Assembly: GCA_036417435.1 (NCBI GenBank)
Contig: CM070901.1
Coordinates: 12,266,001-12,330,000 of the forward strand
DNA from: Inia geoffrensis
Lineage: Eukaryota > Chordata > Mammalia > Artiodactyla > Iniidae
DNA: 64,000 nucleotides
Reading direction: 5' to 3'
The notes beneath the pieces were generated by a model. It worked only from the letters and a program-made list of their open reading frames with translations, made no database searches and had not been told where the DNA came from. This document shows, one piece after another, positions 34,335 to 46,290 of the stretch (position 1 is the stretch's first letter; every line of letters begins with the position of its first letter). The position numbers and the translations under genes are program-made.

Positions 34335-34626
34335 AGCCTACATATTTTTGAAGGTAATTACTTTTGCAATCATTAAGGAAGGCAAAATAGTTTAATCATT
34401 TCTATACTCAGAAAATATTTTCTTAGAGATAATTATAGTATACAAGAGAGACCCAGTTGTGGTTATCAACAAAAAAAGTTGTAGTAATAATCCAATGTTT
34501 TCTAAAATGTAGATTAAAAGGACAGATATTGTTAAACTCACACAATTTTTATGGAAGTGTCATAGATACAAAAAAACAGTATTGCTATAGGTACAATAGA
34601 TACTTTTTTAGCTTTAAAAGAATATA

Positions 34627-34730
34627 GGGCTTCCCGCGCGCTGAGCCTGCGTGTCCGGAGCCTGTGCTCCACAACGGGGGAGGCCACAACAGTGAGAGGC
34701 CCGCGTACCGCAAAAAAAAAAAAAAAAAAA
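34627..34730 (+). mobile_element. Internally deleted CHR SINE, plus strand
   Basis: Nine bases of head (gggcttccc) are joined directly to 'gcgcgctgagcctgcgtgtcc', then the usual 3' body and a 19-A tail. About 110 bp, including both internal Pol III promoter boxes, are missing. The flanks carry a perfect TSD, aaaagaatata, at 34616-34626 and overlapping the tail end to 34736. Confidence 0.92.
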
Positions 34731-34736
34731 GAATAT

Positions 34737-35335
34737 AGTTGCCAGAGACTTAATTTAACATTCTATTTAAGTTTCTTTCATTAGTCCTTTCTTGTAACCA
34801 ATCTTAATTAACAAGATTATAAAAGGGTATTTGGTAATTTTAGTAAAAATTAAAATTTATATATCTGAGCTGAAATATGATAATTATTGCTAAAATAATG
34901 CATGTCAAAAATAAACACATTTATGTTTTTAGGAACTGTAGATAGAATATTTATAACATAATTTGGGAAATAATATGACACTTGATTTTTTCCTGTATCT
35001 TAAATTTTGTCATTGTCAAGTATTTATAAATTTGTTTTCTGAAGTGTCTGAATTGAATTTTCAGTGTCCAAAAGTCTTCTGTGGTTCAACCGAAGAGAAA
35101 TGTTTATGTTTGCTTTAGTTAAAACTTATAGTTATGCTTCCCAACTCATTGTTTAATAAACAGATTGATTTTTCAGATGTGATACCCATGATTTTTAAAC
35201 AATGAATGAAAAATTCATGATTATGAAAGTGCTGTATTTGGTTAGAAATAAAACTTTCTAGCTTATGTTCAACATGTGGTTGATGGAATTATTGATCCTA
35301 ATTTTTTACTTTATAGTAAGCATCATCTATCTAAA
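34737..35335. other. Unique AT-rich sequence
   Basis: Nothing recognised. Confidence 0.5.
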
Positions 35336-35339
35336 CACT

Positions 35340-35615
35340 TGCCAGGGCCTGAAGGTGGCAGAATGTACTTCCTCTTGACTTTGGCTTGACCATATCATTT
35401 GTTTTGGTCAATTTAATGTTGATGGATGTGAAACAGAGGCTTCAAATGCGCTTATGTGCTTGGACTGCCTTCTTGACCTCTGACGATCTCAAATATGAGA
35501 GACAGCTATCAGAGATATGAACTCAACATGCAACATAGAGTCAAGTGCCTCTATGCTCAGACTAGACCAGCCAAAACAAACAAGTTGTAAACCATGATGA
35601 GAAATAAATTCGTAA
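35340..35615 (+). mobile_element. Ancient LTR-like mammalian repeat, plus strand
   Basis: 'cttgactttggcttgaccat', 'tttggtcaatttaatgttg', 'aacagaggcttcaaatgcgctt' and 'actagaccagccaaaaca' match, in order, a widespread old mammalian repeat. It ends at 'aataaat'. I do not assign a family name with confidence; it could be of MaLR LTR type. Confidence 0.5.
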
Positions 35616-35819
35616 CAGAGGCTTGTCATCAACAAAGAGAAGATTATAATCTGCAAGCAGTTCCATGATATTGGCAAAGAAATGGGTATAATGAGCATGC
35701 AGGGACAGGGGACATTTTTCTTAGATTTACAGTGGTGAAGAATGCAAAATGTATGAACGGAACAACAATTTTAGCAAGCATTTTGATGTTTTGTAGTGGG
35801 GTTAAAATGTGACAAAGCA

Positions 35820-36090
35820 ATCTTAACCCCAGGTATATAACCTAAAGAAACCCACAGGTCCTGAGGACTGACATGGTAGCATTAATAATTTTAGGCAAAG
35901 TCAAGAATCATCTCACAACTTCATCAAGAGCTGAGTGGATAATTGAATGTTTCATAGAATGAGATACTTGACAACAAAGAAAACAGAAAAATGATAGTAA
36001 CAGGCAACAGCACAGAGAAGTTTAAGTGAAAGGAAACTGGTTATCCCTAAGCGTTTGTGAAGGAGGTGGGCATAGAGAGACATTTGCAGT
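35820..36090 (+). mobile_element. Ancient L1M ORF2-end fragment (weak)
   Basis: 'gacatggtagcattaataattttaggc' and 'catcaagagctgagtggata' resemble the sense ORF2 end ('..tagcagcattattcataatagcc..', '..tcaacagtagaatggata'). 'aaggaaactggttatcccta' fits the following part. Very diverged. Confidence 0.4.
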
Positions 36091-36189
36091 CTTGAAACAG
36101 AATTCTCTGGACATTTATTTTTCAAGTACTTTTTAATATCTCCGTTAAATATTTCAACTTTAAAAAGAAAAAATGTGATGGTCCAGGAA

Positions 36190-36335
36190 GAGGATGGTCA
36201 TCTAGAAACCAGGAAAAAAATCTACCGGCCCCTTGATCTTGTACTTCCCAGTCTTCAGAACTGTGAGAAATAAATGTGGTTTCAGCCACCCAGCCTATGG
36301 TAATTTGATAGAACAGCCCAAGCTGACTAAGATAA
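36190..36335 (+). mobile_element. MLT1-type LTR 3' end, plus strand
   Basis: 'cttcagaactgtgagaaataaatg', 'cagccacccagcctatggtaat' and 'agaacagcccaagctgactaag' are the 3' end of an MLT1/MaLR-type LTR, including its AATAAA signal. The 5' part is not visible. Confidence 0.78.
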
Positions 36336-36639
36336 ATAATTCACTGAATATTTTTTCTAGAGCTTTATTTTTTTCTTTACACACATTTTTATGCTATGGA
36401 AAATGTCTATAATAACATCATAATAATAACTACTTAGTTAAGAAAATAATTTCTTGAAATGTATTATTTAATAGTGCACTGTCCTCAGTTTTCTGAATCA
36501 ATGTGAGTTTAATGAACTATATTATCTATCTGTGAAGTTCATATTTATCAACAATTGAAGCTACAGTCTTTCTCTTCTCTTTCCACAGAGTGAAGCTGAA
36601 ACTTCCTGTCAAAATGATACTCATGATTTAAAGATATTT

Positions 36640-36925
36640 CATGGCCTTTTTGAAAACACTGTTGACTCAGTCAGGAATGTCTTTTCTCCATCTCTTATCT
36701 TGAAAACTTTCTACATATTCTTCTCAATCTTCTGTTTTGCAAATCATCTCTCTCACTCTTTCCCAATCCTTCGAGCGATGTAGTCAATTGCTCCTCTTCT
36801 AAATCTTCACATTAAATTATTATTTCTAATGTAGCATGCATGTTATATTGTAATTATTTTTGCATGAATTTGACCCCACTAGAATATCATTTTTCAAGGT
36901 TGGCAACTATCTTCTTACAAACTAT
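36640..36925 (+). mobile_element. L2-like LINE fragment (weak)
   Basis: The C/T-rich stretch 'ttctcaatcttctgttttgc..ctctctcactctttccc' followed by 'tgtaattatttttgcatgaa' and 'tagaatatcatttttcaaggttggcaactatc' is laid out like an L2 3' end. 'tcttttccacag' near 36588 looks like a splice acceptor but has no open frame after it. Confidence 0.4.
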
Positions 36926-37990
36926 TGTTTATAGAGTTAGGTTGTAAGACAGTTTACATTTAAATATTTCTCCAAATTAAATTTCATTTTTTTCTATTCT
37001 TAATCACAAGTTCAAAGGGAATGTATTTTCACTAATTTGGGGGACTACTCTTAAATATTTCATGAGATCATATCATCACTTCTGACCTAAGTGGAAACAA
37101 ATGCAAGGGAACAATGATCCATTTTACTCACTATCTTTACTGTTACTCGTCTGGAGAAAATGGCTATTAAGCATTCGTCTCCATCATCGTATCTGTTTCT
37201 GGTATGTTTGTGTTGTAGATGGGCTTAACATACTTATCCAAGCAATCTCCATGGTGAATTTGAATTTATTATCACATTGCCATTTCTCCATCAGTGGCTC
37301 TGTTTGCAAGCATGGGTCCCAGCTTCTGAATAATGGTCCAAGATTCCTACTGATGGTCTAAGGTAATTTTCTTCTTTGGTCCCTCCAAAACCCTGGATCC
37401 TTCCCTTACTTCTCATTTAGCCACTTAGCTTAATTTTCTAGAGTAATTATTAAATACACATCTTCTTACTTTCTCCCTTTCAGCAGACAGAACGTACATA
37501 TGGAGTTTTGAGCCTTATTCTAACCTTCAGGAAGAATAACATCTTATCTTTCCTGGTATAAGGTGGGGGAAATAGATGCTAAAGCAAGTTGTTTTTCACT
37601 AATAACTCATACAGTTACTTCTGAATCTCTTGTGCTTGGTACAATGTACAAAGTCTGCCATGCCTGGTATGTGGTAGGGTCTCTTTTCATGAAATCCCCT
37701 CCTACTGTGACATTTAATCATTTCCCTACTTTAAGCCATTCCACTCCTTTGTGAACAGAGTTCTTATTAGACAAAACCTACCTGATTATGCCACCTCTTG
37801 TTCTTGTATGAGGATACTGTATAATATAAGAGTTCTTACTTATACAATACTCACTTGAATGCAGGAGAATGTATTGACAATGACTGGTTCGTATTTCTGT
37901 TTTATCACTGTTAAATCTTGAAACATGAAGCATAAAATATATAATAGACCTCTATGCAGACTATAAATATATTTTCAAATTAAATAACAC
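36926..37990. other. Unique sequence
   Basis: No gene recognised. 'cttgtgcttggtacaatgtac' (37630) is a faint L2/MIR-like string. The 86-codon frame at 37101-37361 has no recognisable domain. Confidence 0.5.
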
Positions 37991-38011
37991 AGTTTAAAAA
38001 TCATTATGGGG

Positions 38012-38212
38012 GGCTTCCCTGGGGGCGCAGCGGTTGAGAGTCTGCCTGCCAATGCAGGGGACACGGGTTCGTGCCCCGGTCCGGGAAGATCCCACGTGCC
38101 GCTGAGCGGCTGAGCCCGTGAGCCATGGCCGCTGAGCCTGCACGTCCGGAGCCTATGCTCCGCAACGGGAGAGGCCACAACAGTGAGGGGCCCGCGTACC
38201 GCAAAAAAAAAA
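38012..38212 (+). mobile_element. CHR SINE inserted at the edge of an L1 3' fragment
   Basis: Head 'ggcttccctgggggcgcagc', B-box-like 'gggttcgtgccccgg', body to 'gcccgcgtaccgc', then a 15-A tail. A 16-bp TSD, aaaaatcattatgggg, is at 37996-38011 and 38213-38228. The TSD contains the first bases of the L1 fragment that follows, so the SINE landed in that fragment and is younger. Confidence 0.95.
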
Positions 38213-38220
38213 AAAAATCA

Positions 38221-38325
38221 TTATGGGGATATATGTATACATATAGCTGATTCACTTTGTTATACAGCAGAAATGAACATAACAATGTAAAGCAATTATA
38301 CTCCAATAAAGATGTTAAAAAAAAG
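38221..38325 (+). mobile_element. Severely 5'-truncated L1: last ~95 bp only
   Basis: 'atatatgtatacatatagctgattcactttg' through 'attatactccaataaagatg' and an A-tail is the same 3' end as the L1 at 51240-57253 (complement of 51248-51360). A plausible TSD for it is 'tttaaaaatcat' on the left (near 37993) and 'tttaaaatcat' on the right (near 38341), with the SINE having split the left side. Confidence 0.88.
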
Positions 38326-38429
38326 AATAGGAAAAATTTTTTTAAAATCATGCAATCTTCTCCAAGATCACAAACTAGAATATCTTAGAATTGCCCTTCA
38401 CCCTGTGGAATACAACTCCTTAATCACAT

Positions 38430-40310
38430 CCCGTCTTGTCTAGCAATAATCATCATTGTGACTTTTACTTTTTCCTACAGTTGTACAAATTATAATAGGC
38501 TATATAAAATATATACTTTGGTTTCACCTTCATTTGAACTTCATTAAAATTAAACCAAGCTATATTTATTCTTTGTTGAACTTTATGATTGAGAGGTTTA
38601 TTAAAGTCAATATGTGTAGTTGTAACTTTTAATATTCATTATTTACGTGTATCCTAGTATGTGACAATGACACACATTACTTGTTTAATTTCTGTGAGTT
38701 TTTAGATTGTACCTGGCTAGGGGATAGAGCAGCAATGGCACCATAACATTTTGCTAAAAATTTTTTCAAAGTAATTCTACCAATTTAAACCCCCCACCTC
38801 TGTTGTCCCATATCTTCAAAAAGACAAACAAATCTATGTACATGTAATGTTATTTCAGAGTTGTCATAGTTTTACTCCCATGTATAGTCACAAAGTTGAT
38901 CAGTTTTCAAATGTTCACTAATCGTTTGAGTTTCCTATTTTGTGAAGCCCTTGTTAAAATCTTTTGCGTATTCCTCTGTTGTATTATATGTCTTCTTACC
39001 GATTTGTAACAGTCTTATACATGTGGTTAATATTAGTTTAAGTTAGTTTTGTTTTTGTCAGTTGTATGCATTGCAAATATATTTCCCACTTTGCATGTTG
39101 ATTTACTTCCGTTCCTGAGAAAATTTAAGAATAATATTTCATATTATATTATGAAACTATTATATTTGTTATTTCACATAGAGGTCTTTATTCAATTTGA
39201 AATTTATTTTTAGGTTTGGGGATAAAGTAAAAAGAAAAAAAGTGTTTTATTTTATTTTTTTAGTGTAGTTACACTGACGTGCCAGTGCCACTTATTGAAA
39301 AGTTGGTCCTGTCCATATTCTTTGTAATGCCCTTTGTCCTCATGTTATCTCTTCTTATATCGGTGGGCCTGATCTATATTCTGTTTCATTAATTTGCATT
39401 TTATCTATGTTTTTTAAATATTCTTTTCCCTTTGAATTACCTTGGCACTTTTCTCAAAAATCATACTCCAACACAGAACATACTAATAAAAAAAAAACTA
39501 AGAAAATGTTTTTCTATTCTTCAGGTGACCCTTTGCTATTCTTAGCTCTTTCTATTGCCAAATATATTTTAAAATCAGTTTCTCAATCCCAGAGCAATAT
39601 TTCTATGTAATCCTTCTACAAGATAGTTGTACCAATTTATATCCCCATCAGCGGTGAATGAGAATTTGTGTTCCTCCACATGCTAAGCAAAATACAACCA
39701 TCTGTGTAGGTGTAGGGGTATAACAATGAATGAAATTAGTGAGAATGGACATCTAGTTTTGTTCCTGATTTTGCACCTTTAAATATAAATTTAATGGTAT
39801 TTTAAAAAATACATCTATTATCCACAAGCATGCTGTCAATTTTCTATTTCTAGTTTGCTGAATGTTGTTAGCACTTCATTAGAAGTCATCTTTATTTTGT
39901 TTATTGCTTTTTCTACATCTATCCAAAAGATCTTATGTGTTTTACATCTGTAAGTATAAGAGGTTATATGAACTGCTTTTTAAACCTTAAAATATATTTA
40001 TATACTAGGATAAACTCAAAGTGGGCATGATGTATTGCTGTCTGTTACATATTGCCAGATTTAATTTGCTAATATTTTGCTTTATATTTATATATACTCA
40101 TATATTTATGAATATCTGGGTTTGTGGTTTTCATTTCTTGTAATAGTTTTGTCTGATTTTGATATCAAGATTTTACTGGCTTCATATAATGAATTAGGAT
40201 GAGTTACTATATCTCTTGATATAGTTACTACTCTATTTCTAGTAGTATACTGTGTAGAATTAAAGAATTATACTGAACAACAGTGATATCTATCTGCTGC
40301 AGAATTACCA
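38430..40310 (-). mobile_element. Ancient, heavily decayed L1M, minus strand
   Basis: Landmarks appear in antisense L1 order over about 1.9 kb. The 3' end is at about 38450-38690. ORF2 C-terminal strings follow: 'gttcactaatcgtttgagtttcc' (38915) and 'caaatatatttcccactttgca' (39075). 'cagtgccacttattgaaaagttgg' is at 39283. RT strings are 'gtgagaatggacatctagttttg' (39740) and 'tggcttcatataatgaattagg' (40170). No frame survives. Confidence 0.75.
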
Positions 40311-40339
40311 CATTTGGGAAATGTGAACATATAGATAGG

Positions 40340-40382
40340 CAAGGAGATTTTATCAGAACATATGGTCAAGGAGATTTTATCA
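40340..40382. repeat. 16-bp direct repeat
   Basis: caaggagattttatca occurs at 40340-40355 and 40367-40382, separated by 11 bp, just outside the next SINE. Confidence 0.9.
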
Positions 40383-40398
40383 AATTAATATACCTGTA

Positions 40399-40770
40399 GG
40401 GCTTCCCTGGTGGCGCCGTGGTTAAGAATCCGCCTGTCAATGCAGGGGACATGGGTTAAAGCCCTGGTCCAGGAAGATCCCACATGCCATGGAGCAACTA
40501 AGCCCATGCGCCACAACTACTGAAGCCCATGCGCCTAAAGCCCATAAGCCACAACTACTGAAGCCCATGCGCCTAAAGCCCATAAGCCACAACTACTGAA
40601 GCCCATGTGCCTAAAGTCCATGCTCCACAACAAGAGAAGCCACAGCAATGAGAAGCCCGCGCACCACAACGAAGAGTAGGCCCTGCTCCTACAACTAGAG
40701 AAAGCCCACATGCAACAACGAACACCCAAATGCAGCCAAAAATAAATAAATTTGAAAATAAGTTAAATAT
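40399..40770 (+). mobile_element. CHR-type SINE, long form with tandem body, plus strand
   Basis: Head 'gggcttccctggtggcgccg', then the long-class body of 'gcccatgcgccacaacta' units, 'aacgaagagtaggccctgctc', 'aaatgcagccaaaaataaataaa'. The TSD is imperfect: atatacctgta (40388-40398) and atatatctgta (40771-40781). The body contains three tandem 38-bp units. Confidence 0.92.
40510..40623 (+). repeat. Three 38-bp tandem units inside SINE
   Basis: Units at 40510-40547, 40548-40585 and 40586-40623. The first two are identical; the third has a few changes (gtgcc, agtcc). Each holds 'gccacaactactgaagccca'. Confidence 0.93.
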
Positions 40771-40781
40771 ATATATCTGTA

Positions 40782-43700
40782 ATTGTCCATAAAGTTGGAA
40801 TTGGGCTCAGGAATCTCATACATATTTTATATCATTTAAGAGATCACTATTATTAGGCAGCCAGTCACAACAATCGTATCCAAATATCTTGGAGATACAA
40901 TTTAACTCCTAATATTTATACAATTTTTCTTTCATTTTAAAATATAAGAATTATTTACTGTCTCTGTTTTTGTTGTGTTGGGGTACTTTTCTTTCCATTT
41001 ACAAATAATACAGATATATTGTAGTACTTTGTCTAAAAGTAAAACTTCACTCTGAAAGAAAAACTATAATAGTTAAAATATACATTATTAATTATTATAA
41101 TTGATTGATTTCTAAAATGTGACAAAGCACAAGACAGATTTATGGGAGATAAGAGAAATCAACTGCTTAATTGTACCAGCTAATTTTTTGCACTTAATTA
41201 TCTGCAATATATTGAACAATTCTCTGGTTAAGGGAAATAACTAATTTGAGTTTATAAGTCATACTTTGAATTAACTTGGAAAAGGGCATGGGATAATTTT
41301 CAAATTAATGTAAAGAAATGCATTATTGCATAATTCTTAAATGTATTCATACAATTGAAGTCATACTTTCAAAACAATTGAAATATACAGGTGTTTTTGA
41401 TTATAGATAAATCTGTTGTCTATTTCTATAAACCCTACTCCATTAAATAATCTGGCAATTAGAACAGCTACATGATGGTAAGAAACTGCTTTAAATGAAT
41501 TGCCCTTATCAAATGACTGCTTAAGTTAACATATTAAATTGGGTCATTATTTTGATTCCATATAGGCAGAGATATCATTCAGTTAATCAAAGTAGGCACT
41601 TGAGATATTTCCTTCCCTTTTAAACTCTCATTTTCAACTTCACTTCATTTGAAACAAAGATAATTATTATAATTTGGAAACCAACTTGTGTGTGTAATAT
41701 ACATACATTTGAACACAATGAGACATTGAAAGTTCATTTGCATGTATAATAATTCAGAATAAGTTGGTTTTACTTCTTTCTAAAAAATTTATTATATCTC
41801 ATCCCCTGGAAAATTTTACGCAGCTCTAGTCAGTAACATCTTATGCAGTGAAAAATTTCCAGTCAAGATAACAAAAATGATGAGGGTGGAAAGAATGAAG
41901 CAGTTTATTATGACAAAATCTTTCTGGAAAGACAACAGGATATAGATAACTTTATGTCATGAAAAAGGAAACAACATACCTAAGATGCACTTCTTTATAC
42001 TGTGGAGCCAGGAATTATTTCCAAGAGCGTCAATTACCATACAGTAATCTGGAGTGGAAGTACAGGGGTGGAAATAAGCCAGGCATAGGAAGAGATCAAT
42101 AAAGTATACGCATTGACAAGCTGACCATTTAGGTGAGGATACAAGTAGGGGATTGCCTGCAGTTAGGAGTTTGTCTTTGAAATGACTGGCATCAGTCTGA
42201 AAAAACAATCAGAGGTTATTAATAGGCTTGAAGCATTGTAGGTGCTAGAATGAATAAATGGATCCTTAACTAGGAAATTGACCTAAAAATGATTAAAAAG
42301 AATTATGGAAATAAATCAGTTAGATCATATCCAGACTACTGTTGCCGGAACTGAGTAACTGACTGCAATGGCTTGCATGTTTGTATAAGTGAATCTGAAT
42401 GCCTTAGATGTTAGGGAAATAGAGATGAAAATATAGATCTAAGAATGTGATAGGTAGAAAAGTGATGACACAGTTGGTAGGTAAACTGTGTACAGACTAA
42501 TAACTATCTTACATTTAGGAAGTAACATTGAGGAGAAATTCTTAAGGAGGAAATTATAGAGTTTGACTAGTTATCTATCTGTGTGAATTTTAGACTGATA
42601 TATGTTTAAATGAATTCCCAGCACAAAAATGGTAGTCTTTGTTTGATATTCACCACAAACAAGAAATGCTTCCTTCTGTTGGAGAGATGAGTTATAGGTA
42701 ATTGCCCATTCTTAAGAAAACTAATTCCAATTTGGGACTGTTAGATGGGATTGTGGTAATGGTATTAACCAGTGTAGGTATATCCCTCATCATTTAAAAG
42801 AAGTATGAGGCTATCAGAAGAAAAAATAGGTCAGAAAACACATTATTTGTGTTGTTTGTCATCATGAATTATAACAGGAAATTTTCACAATGAAATTGAA
42901 TTGATTTCAACATTGCCTGTGATTTCAGTAACTATGCTTACTACCTAGCTACATAATATTACCTGTAGATTGCCTCCTTTTTCTGGCATGAAACACAAGC
43001 TATATCAATTTAAATCATAATGTGGAGACAATTTGGTTTCAGAATTGGTTCTATTCAAAAGTGTTCAGAACATGCTCTTTTATTGCAAGACAAACTGCAA
43101 TTAAAATTCTACACTGAAGCTCAGAGAGTCACTGAGGCCAAGTCACTTTCTACCCTTTTTACAACAAGCTGTATGATAGGACTGTGTTTTGTACTCTGAA
43201 CCATAAGCCTTGCTTTTATTCCTGCTGTGATGGTTGTACTCCAATTACTGGGAAGTAAATGGATTCTGTACTATAATTGTATAACTTTGTGAAACTGGGA
43301 CACCTGTAATCCTTCAACTAAGGAAGAAATATGGAACTGATATTTTGAAGAGAAAAATAGGTCTTGGGATAGTAGGAAAGAATAAAGAATTGCCGACAAA
43401 ACAATAAAACAAAACCAAAATGCAGCATCCTAATGGGTAAATTGGTGGTTATTAGGACAGTAGTGCTTTCCACTATCTCCCTGCACTACTGTATAGGGTT
43501 GATTCTCACAAGGTCAGTAGCTTTCTGAAGTGTCGTAGAGGATCAGATACATTCAGTTAAAAGAGAAGTTTAGTGTTGGAGAAACAACTAGATGAAAAAT
43601 AAGACTCATGATAAGACAGTCCAAACCCTAAAGAGTAGAAATGTGGAGACTGCTTTGTATGAGGTGCAATCTGTATGAGAGAGAAGAGGGATAAATATTT

Positions 43701-45333
43701 GGAAATATTTTCATGAAGTACAAAATTATTACAGATCTATTCAATTTGACCATTACAAAGCCAGTGAAGTAGGAAGAACTTGTTTTTCTTACTATACAAT
43801 CAGAGGGAGTTGAATTTTATTTGCTGCAAATTTCAGAGAGGTTAAGTGGTTCTCCAGCTCAAATACCATAGTTAATTGCAGCACCATGCCTTCACTTAAC
43901 AAATGCATCAGGGGTACCACCAGATCTGAAGGAAACAATAAAATTCCTGCCCTTAATGATTCAAGAATGTGGAAAATATTTCAAAGTTGATTCAACTCTC
44001 CCTCTTCCAAGATGTCAAAGATGTTAAAATTTTCTACAACCTAGGAGAAGGATCACAGGAAGAAGAGAGACTGCAGTATTGGTACCATGCAGCATCTTAT
44101 TTTTCCCACATAGACAAATTTAAAAATAGAAAAAATATATGTTTTAAAAGCACTCTTGTCTTAAAATTTGTCTCCACTTCAGAGATAATTATTCCAACTC
44201 TTACATTAACTCTATATAAATATGACAAATTCATTGATAAATGAATATGTATTGAGAAACATTACCAATAAAATAGAAAACATATTTTGATACACTGTCA
44301 AGAAGAAATGGATAATTGTTTTATAATTGTAATTTTTTGTTGATTCAAAAGTTTTTAACCATGCTGTAAAAATTCAGATTTCTTTTAAGCAATAGGCTAC
44401 AAATGCTTATTTGGAAAATAGACACAGTTTAGTGTTAAGTAAAACTATTTGGGGAATTATGGAGAAAAACCCCCAGGGAATTAGAAGCACAAAGAAATGA
44501 GAGTTGGACTGATTAAAAGAGTAATAGTCCTGTGAACTGGGTAACATTTCAATAGTTAGGTAAAAACATTACTTTGTGAACTAGACTTATCCCATACAGA
44601 ATGCCTCAAAATTGTCTAGCCCACACTCAGACCGAACACTGGAAATCTAAGTCATACCTTAATGTCTGCATTAACATAATTTTGCAATCCCACTGTCATT
44701 ATTAGTATTTCTTTACTCTTCCAGAACTGTTCTGCCCCAGCAATGGTTCCATGGTTCATTAGGAACTTCCTGGAAAACCATCAACTCTTTAATGCAAAGT
44801 TTCAACAAACAATTTACACCCTAAGATTATTTGAATACTTTTCTCAAAATCCTTTCCTGGCTGTTTCCATCAATTCTGGACGGTTGGATGTGAGCCTTAC
44901 CCAATCCTTATAAGTCCTTACATTTAAATACTGTCTTAAGCCAAACTTACAATTCTTAATAAATTCTGACCTCCTTCCCCACCTCACCCCCAAAGACACC
45001 TCCAAAGTTTTGTAAGGTGGTATTTTCCCTTAATCAATATCTCAGCTTCATCCTATCAACAGGTTTAGGTGGTGATATTTTAGAAGCCAGATTTCCATAC
45101 AATCCAGGAGGAAAGAAAAACTTAAATTATTTCCTCAATGCATTTTATTTTGCTCAAACAATATTTTGGAAGTCACAATCATTTCTTTTTATTTTTTATG
45201 ATGTATTAGAAATGTAATTTTCAAAATTACCTATTTGACTCTCACTCAAAATACAACTAAAACAAAATGTAATAAATTAACCATTGTATGGTATATATAT
45301 TTTATTCAAATATTCATTATTTATTTTATGTTC
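40782..45333. other. Long unique region
   Basis: No gene found. 41080-41260 contains several TAATTA/CTTAATT motifs in repeat-free DNA. About 43735-43890 has a weak minus-strand MIR look ('tttcagagaggttaagtgg'). Open frames of 83-91 codons (41957-42208, minus; 43969-44244, plus) show no domain or codon bias I can recognise. Confidence 0.5.
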
Positions 45334-45371
45334 ATATATGTGTACACACACACATACACACACATACACAA
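45334..45371. repeat. Interrupted (CA)n
   Basis: CA units interrupted by 'tacac' steps. Confidence 0.85.
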
Positions 45372-45499
45372 GACAATGGCTTCTCTCAGAGAGCTGTCAT
45401 TTTTTGCTTAAGGGAAAGATTTATAAATAAGTAGGTAGGTTATTAGTAGGTCATATGGCGACAAATGATGTAAAAAAATATAAAGCAAGGGGGAAAAAA

Positions 45500-46290
45500 A
45501 AGAATGGTTGGGGAGGGCTTGTTTTACACAGAGTGGTCTGGGAAGGCTTCTATAATAAAGTAGTGCAAACAAGCTGAATCAGAAGTGTATCTGGCCAATT
45601 CAAGGAGGCCAGCTCCCTGGCAATGGATTCTGGGAAGACAGTTTCTTGAAGATTTTTTTTTTCTCTAAGTGACCTGGGTAGCCACTGCAGGGTTTTGAAA
45701 AGAGCACAATTTAAGAGGTTTTAAAAAGTTCACCCTGGCCATTGCGTGGAGAGCAAACTATAGAGAGAAAAAAAGGCAAAGGTGAGACAGCACAGTCCGG
45801 AGGTTATTACAATAATAATTAGATTGTAGCTTGAGCTAACATTTAGCCAGCTGAGAACACTGTAGGAGGGGCTATTTGGGGGTTTGGAGACATGATTTTG
45901 GTTTAGAACTTGTTAGATTTGAGATAAATGCAGGTGGAGATGTTAAGAGGCATTTATATATTGGAGTTTGAATTTTAATGAAGACATCAACATACAGATT
46001 GGCTTTTGAGCCCATACGGTATTGTGAATCATTGTTAGAGAAAGTGTTGATAGAGAAGCAGTCCTGTATCATTCAAACTCTTACATGTGAAGAGACTAAG
46101 AGAAATCAGCAAAGGGGAAAGTAAACACTTGGAACATCCAGGTAAGTAAGAGAAGAAGTAAGAGACAATGGAGGGCAGGAGGAAGAAGAAAATGTTCCTC
46201 TAAGGCAGGAGCATTGCATCTAGATCAAGTAAGATTAAGACTGAGTATTGGCCATTGGAAACAGCAACTTGGAGGTAAGGATTAGCCTTG
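45500..46290 (+). mobile_element. Ancient mammalian interspersed repeat, family not named
   Basis: Strings such as 'ggaaggcttctataataaag', 'gcagggttttgaaaagagcac', 'ttcaccctggcc..gtggagagcaaac', 'ggaggttattacaataat', 'ggtggagatgttaagaggc', 'gagactaagagaaatcagcaaagg' and 'agatcaagtaagattaagactgag' follow the order of a common old mammalian repeat that I recognise but cannot name. Parts of 48040-48390 may be related ('gtgacagagaagaggtattctggg'). Confidence 0.5.

Noticed and set aside
36576..36640. Polypyrimidine tract plus 'cacag', considered as a splice acceptor
   Set aside because: The following sequence has no useful open frame and no donor partner could be seen.
40510..40623. Regular 38-bp repeats, considered as a CRISPR-like array
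   Set aside because: Units are contiguous with no spacers and lie inside a SINE in a mammalian genome.
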